From Shewanella carassii (GTDB lineage Bacteria; Pseudomonadota; Gammaproteobacteria; Enterobacterales; Shewanellaceae), in assembly GCF_002777975.1 (NCBI RefSeq), contig NZ_NGVS01000012.1, forward strand, positions 1 to 58,768: a stretch of DNA of 58,768 nucleotides. Reading direction: 5' to 3'. Below are positions 55,456 to 58,768 of this stretch, one piece after another. The translations under genes and the position numbers were made by a program. The notes under the pieces were generated by a model, which searched no databases, was not told the DNA's origin, and saw nothing but the letters and a program-made list of their open reading frames with translations. The number at the start of each line of letters is the position of its first letter. The first letter of the stretch is position 1.

Positions 55456-55484
55456 CAAAAAGGAGAGCAGCCAAGGCTGCTCTC
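55456..55484 (-). terminator. Terminator or attenuator between dmsB and the chaperone gene
   Basis: GAGAGCAGCC (55463-55472) pairs perfectly with GGCTGCTCTC (55475-55484) around AA, followed on the minus strand by CUUUUU. It would cut most transcription after dmsAB and let a fraction continue into the chaperone gene. Confidence 0.8.
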
Positions 55485-55492
55485 TTGGAGGG

Positions 55493-56158
55493 TTACACTT
55501 CTCTAATATTCAAAATGTGCCCATTGCTGCGAGCATTGCGGGGCGCTTTGACTATCAGGTTGGGAGAGGTGATAGATTGCGAGGGCAGCGGAGCAAAGTG
55601 ACCATCGCCATCACCATATTTGGCTCTCAGGTTATCCATGGTATCGAAATCCAGTGCCCTGAGCGGGCAGGCATCAACACATATGGGTTTCTGTCCTTGC
55701 TGCAATCTGTCCTGGCAACCATCACACTTGGTCATAATCTTACGTTGCGCATCCAATTGCGGCGCATCATAAGGGCAGGCTCTGGCACAGCTTTCGCAGC
55801 CAATGCACAGGGACTCATCGACTAACACCAGACCATTATCTTTCTGTTTATGCATGGCGCCGGTTGGACAAGCCTTAACACAGACGGGGTCGCTACAATG
55901 GTTACAGCCTATGGAGGCATAGTGAGCGAATACATCCTGTTCATAGCTGCCATCGCTATTTTGGCTCCAATTGCCGCCGCCGTATTCATAGACACGTCGC
56001 CAAATCACCCCGGGTAAGGCGGCTACCCCCAGTTCTCTGACATTGTCCTTGGCACGCAACAGGCCAACCATGCGGTCTTTACAGGCAATATGACAAGTCT
56101 TGCAACCAGTACATTTGCTGCTGTCAAAATAGAATCCATATTGAGTTTGCTGAGTCAT
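55493..56158 (-). CDS. dmsB: DMSO reductase iron-sulfur subunit DmsB
   Basis: DmsB carries four [4Fe-4S] clusters that pass electrons to the molybdopterin subunit. The 221-aa protein shows all four cysteine motifs: CTGCKTCHIAC (about 17-27), CNHCSDPVCVKACP (about 84-97), CIGCESCARACP (about 116-127) and CDGCQDR...CVDACP (about 143-163). It has no signal peptide and is probably exported together with DmsA. It begins 15 bp after the dmsA stop. No membrane anchor (DmsC) gene follows here; in Shewanella electrons may instead come through a DmsE cytochrome and DmsF porin encoded elsewhere, probably upstream. Confidence 0.92.
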   Translation of the reverse strand: MTQQTQYGFYFDSSKCTGCKTCHIACKDRMVGLLRAKDNVRELGVAALPGVIWRRVYEYGGGNWSQNSDGSYEQDVFAHYASIGCNHCSDPVCVKACPTGAMHKQKDNGLVLVDESLCIGCESCARACPYDAPQLDAQRKIMTKCDGCQDRLQQGQKPICVDACPLRALDFDTMDNLRAKYGDGDGHFAPLPSQSITSPNLIVKAPRNARSNGHILNIREV

Positions 56159-56173
56159 TTTTTCGATCCTCTA

Positions 56174-58723
56174 TTATCTTTTCTTGATAACAGCAACACG
56201 GTTGGTGTGTTGAGGGTTACCCTTGGTAATGGGAGATGGGTGATATTTGGTAATGGTGTTGATACAACCCCCCAGATCGACAGTATGTCCGGAAGGTCCG
56301 GTGTTCTTGGCCGGATCCGGCTTGTACCAAGCGCCTTGTCCCAGTGAACACACACCGGGTATCACTCGGGGAGTCACTTTCACCGGCACTTCAATAGTGC
56401 CGCGTTCGTTGTAGGCCCACACTATGTCACCATCGGCAATACCTTGTGCCGCGGCGTCAGTTGGGTTCATCCACAGGGCATCTTCCACGGCCTCACGCAG
56501 CCAAGGCACATTGTGGTAACTGGAGTGGGTGCGTCCCTTGGTGTGGTAGCCACACAGCTGTAAGGTAAAGCCTTTGTCAATTGCTTCCTGATCCTGGTAG
56601 CCATCCCAAGTCACTACATATTTAGGTAGCGCGGTGATTTGATCTCCCGGGCGTAGTGTCCAGGTGGCTGCCTTGCGCGCCAGTGAGATGGAATAGAGTT
56701 CGATCTTGCCTGAGATGGTAGGTCTGGCATTGGCAACCGGGTCGGTGATATAAGCCTGCATCGCAATGGTCGATGTTGGCATGTATTTACGGAATACCCC
56801 GGCTTTTTGCGCCTCGGCATAGGTCTCAGGCCATTTAATGTCAGGATGCATCGCCTTGGTTTGTTCATACAAATGTTCACACCACTGTTCGCCTGTACGC
56901 CCCTCTGTATAGGCGGCTTCTTTGCCCATCGCCTTGGCAATACCGCTACAGATGTCGTACATGGACTGAGCCTGGCCCAAAGGCTTCAGGGCGCTGCTCA
57001 TAAAGGTGGCATAGGCCATCTGTCCCGAAGCGTAACTGTCGTTGGCAAAGTCATTGGATTCCAGCCAAGTGCTGTCCGGCAACAGATAGTCGGCAAACTT
57101 GGCCGATGGCGTCATCCAGCAGTCACAGACCACGATTAGCTCGCACAGACTCTCGTCTTTCAAAATGGCGGCGGTGCCGTTGCTGTCGGAATGTTGGTTA
57201 ATCAAGGCATTACCGGCGCAGTTGATAATCGCCTTAATATTGGTTTTGAGTTTAGTGGCGTTGTGATCCACCAGTTCGTTAGTGCTACCGGCGACACGAA
57301 CGCCATCTGTGCTGCCGGTAAACTCCTGGCCGCGAACTATGGCTTCTGACCAAGTAAACACAGGAATGGTGACATCAACCGGGTTAGTGCCGGTAGGCAT
57401 GCCGGGAATGGCAAAGCTGTAGCTGGTAGGCATGGCGCCGTTATTCACCCCTTCGCGGCCCAGTTTGCCGGTCATGATTGCCAGAGTGTATACCGCACGT
57501 GTGGCCTGATCGCCATTGGCATGACGGCTGATGCCCGCGCCGGCACTAATATAGGGGGCGTTGGCATTCATGAGATCTGTGGCCAAGGCTTTGATTTTGT
57601 GTTCGGGGACGCCACATACTTCTGCGGCCCATTTGGCATCATGGGCACCATCGGCGGCAAACTTACCGACACCCATGATGTAGTCGTGGTAGTTTTCAGT
57701 TGGATCTATGTACTGGGCATGAGAGGCAATAAAGGGATCATTGTTGAGGGCGACCGCAGCCTTGGCATTTTCCAGAGACTGTTGATCGAATCCCACCACA
57801 TACTTATCCAGGAAACCCTTCACTTCGCGAGTAACAAATCCAGAAGCGATCATTTCATGAATGATGGCTTCAACAAGCGCCGCATCTGTGCCTGGTCGTA
57901 TGGGTAACCAGTGTGTTTCATTGCCGCGCATTGAGTCTGTGTAACGAGGTTCGACCATCCAGACTTTGATGCCTTTGGTATTGGCCGCCAGAGACTGGAT
58001 AAAATCATAGCCTTCACCACTACCGCTCATGCGAATTTCATTGGGATTGAAGCCAAAACCGACAAACAGATCCGAGTTGGCAATCTGATCCAGCGAAGTG
58101 CCGCCAATACTGTCCCACTGGTCGCCATAGGTCGCGATACAGGCCGCATATGCCCCGGCCCAAGAGTAATCCCAGTGATGGTTCAGGAAGCCGCCATTGA
58201 GGTTGAGTAGCCGTCCCCAAGTAGCGGTGTTGGCTGCAAACCCGTAGTAAGCACCGGTTCCATAATGCATATAAATGGACTCGGGACCCTTACTTTGATC
58301 TTGGGAGATCTGTTGCAGTTTTGCCCCAATCTCGGCATAGGCCTCATCCCAGCTGATAGGCACAAACTTGCCCTCGCCACGCTCGCCCACGCGCTTCATC
58401 GGCTGACGTAACCTGTCGGTTGCATAGGTGCGCTGACGCAGTGAACGACCACGGGGACAACAGCGAATTTGATGGTTTACCCCATACTCATCTGTGGTTT
58501 CATGGTCGGATTCAATGCGGGTGATGACACCATCACGGCTGAACACTTTTACCGGGCAGTTGGAGCCGCAGTTTACTAGGCAAGCCGACCAATTCAGCTG
58601 TTCTTCCGCCACCGGAGGCTTGGGAGGCACTGCATTAGCATCCTTAGAGCTGGAGTTACAACCGGATACTGTAGCTGCAGCACCGAGAGCTGCACTCATT
58701 TTCAAAAAGCTTCTGCGTTCCAT
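56174..58723 (-). CDS. dmsA: DMSO reductase catalytic subunit DmsA (molybdopterin, Tat lipoprotein)
   Basis: DmsA reduces dimethyl sulfoxide (and related S- and N-oxides) as a terminal anaerobic acceptor, using bis-MGD molybdenum and one [4Fe-4S]. The 849-aa product from ATG 58723 (GAGGA eight bases earlier; a GTG at 58738 overlaps that site) starts MERRSFLKMSAALGAAATVS, a twin-arginine signal, with lipobox VSGC (C22). Cluster cysteines are in CLVNCGSNCPV and CCPRGRS. The likely Mo-ligand Ser is in HHWDYSWAGAY, and MSGSGEGYD, RPGTDAALV, GEGAW-like GQGAWYKPD and the C-terminal KGNPQHTNRVAV match E. coli DmsA. Upstream genes are outside the window. Confidence 0.94.
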   Translation of the reverse strand: MERRSFLKMSAALGAAATVSGCNSSSKDANAVPPKPPVAEEQLNWSACLVNCGSNCPVKVFSRDGVITRIESDHETTDEYGVNHQIRCCPRGRSLRQRTYATDRLRQPMKRVGERGEGKFVPISWDEAYAEIGAKLQQISQDQSKGPESIYMHYGTGAYYGFAANTATWGRLLNLNGGFLNHHWDYSWAGAYAACIATYGDQWDSIGGTSLDQIANSDLFVGFGFNPNEIRMSGSGEGYDFIQSLAANTKGIKVWMVEPRYTDSMRGNETHWLPIRPGTDAALVEAIIHEMIASGFVTREVKGFLDKYVVGFDQQSLENAKAAVALNNDPFIASHAQYIDPTENYHDYIMGVGKFAADGAHDAKWAAEVCGVPEHKIKALATDLMNANAPYISAGAGISRHANGDQATRAVYTLAIMTGKLGREGVNNGAMPTSYSFAIPGMPTGTNPVDVTIPVFTWSEAIVRGQEFTGSTDGVRVAGSTNELVDHNATKLKTNIKAIINCAGNALINQHSDSNGTAAILKDESLCELIVVCDCWMTPSAKFADYLLPDSTWLESNDFANDSYASGQMAYATFMSSALKPLGQAQSMYDICSGIAKAMGKEAAYTEGRTGEQWCEHLYEQTKAMHPDIKWPETYAEAQKAGVFRKYMPTSTIAMQAYITDPVANARPTISGKIELYSISLARKAATWTLRPGDQITALPKYVVTWDGYQDQEAIDKGFTLQLCGYHTKGRTHSSYHNVPWLREAVEDALWMNPTDAAAQGIADGDIVWAYNERGTIEVPVKVTPRVIPGVCSLGQGAWYKPDPAKNTGPSGHTVDLGGCINTITKYHPSPITKGNPQHTNRVAVIKKR

Positions 58724-58768
58724 TGTTTTTATCCTCACGATTTAAGCCTTGCTCAAGGCAACAGGTAG

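Overview
The window reads as a chromosomal segment of a gammaproteobacterium of the genus Shewanella or a close relative. The basis is gene content and order (a 5S rRNA end followed by mutT-yacG-zapD-coaE-pilD-pilC-pilB-pilA, nadC, ampDE, pdhR-aceEF-lpdA, a sensor GGDEF/EAL protein, a patatin/BamA fusion, an M13 peptidase, acnB, rsd, hemE, a PdeB-like protein) and E. coli-like protein sequences. The genus call rests on remembered synteny, not on a search.

Layout. 1-76 is the 3' part of a 5S rRNA gene with its terminator, followed by a decayed IS630-type transposase end (about 151-330). 403-6909 is a minus-strand cluster: type IV pilin and assembly genes (pilA, pilB, pilC, pilD) run into coaE, zapD, yacG and mutT. 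A gene-free stretch of about 880 bp (6910-7790) with a palindrome and short tandem repeats separates it from nadC. 8874-10324 is ampDE. 10425-17656 is the pyruvate dehydrogenase locus (pdhR, aceE, aceF with three lipoyl domains, lpdA) with a PdhR operator lying on the promoter. 17759-26758 holds three envelope or signalling genes (a 1476-aa periplasmic-propeller PAS/GGDEF/EAL protein, a secreted patatin with a BamA-like barrel, an M13 lipoprotein peptidase). 26768-32565 holds a HAD phosphatase, acnB, rsd and hemE, with a candidate small RNA or rsd leader between rsd and hemE. 33013-38461 holds a PdeB-like GGDEF/EAL protein, an SDR enzyme, a 74-aa orphan protein and a chemoreceptor. 38931-43249 holds uvrD, ubiA and a nitronate monooxygenase-like gene. 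43389-49051 holds a small secreted protein, a MazG-like NTP-pyrophosphohydrolase, the heat-shock protease operon hslVU with a visible sigma-32 promoter, ftsN and argS. 49332-53689 holds a DedA protein, priA, a FimV-like LysM protein and rpmE. 53856-58723 is an anaerobic respiration module: a divergent Crp/Fnr-like regulator, a TorD/DmsD chaperone, and DmsB and DmsA of a DMSO reductase whose catalytic subunit carries a Tat signal joined to a lipobox.

Most of the window is ordinary core genome. No large undescribed system is evident. The most interesting new-looking element is the compact promoter-hairpin-terminator unit at 31120-31244 on the minus strand. Next come the terminator placed between dmsB and its chaperone gene, the palindrome upstream of pilA, the IS630 remnant beside the rRNA operon, and two short duplications that each copy a stop codon.
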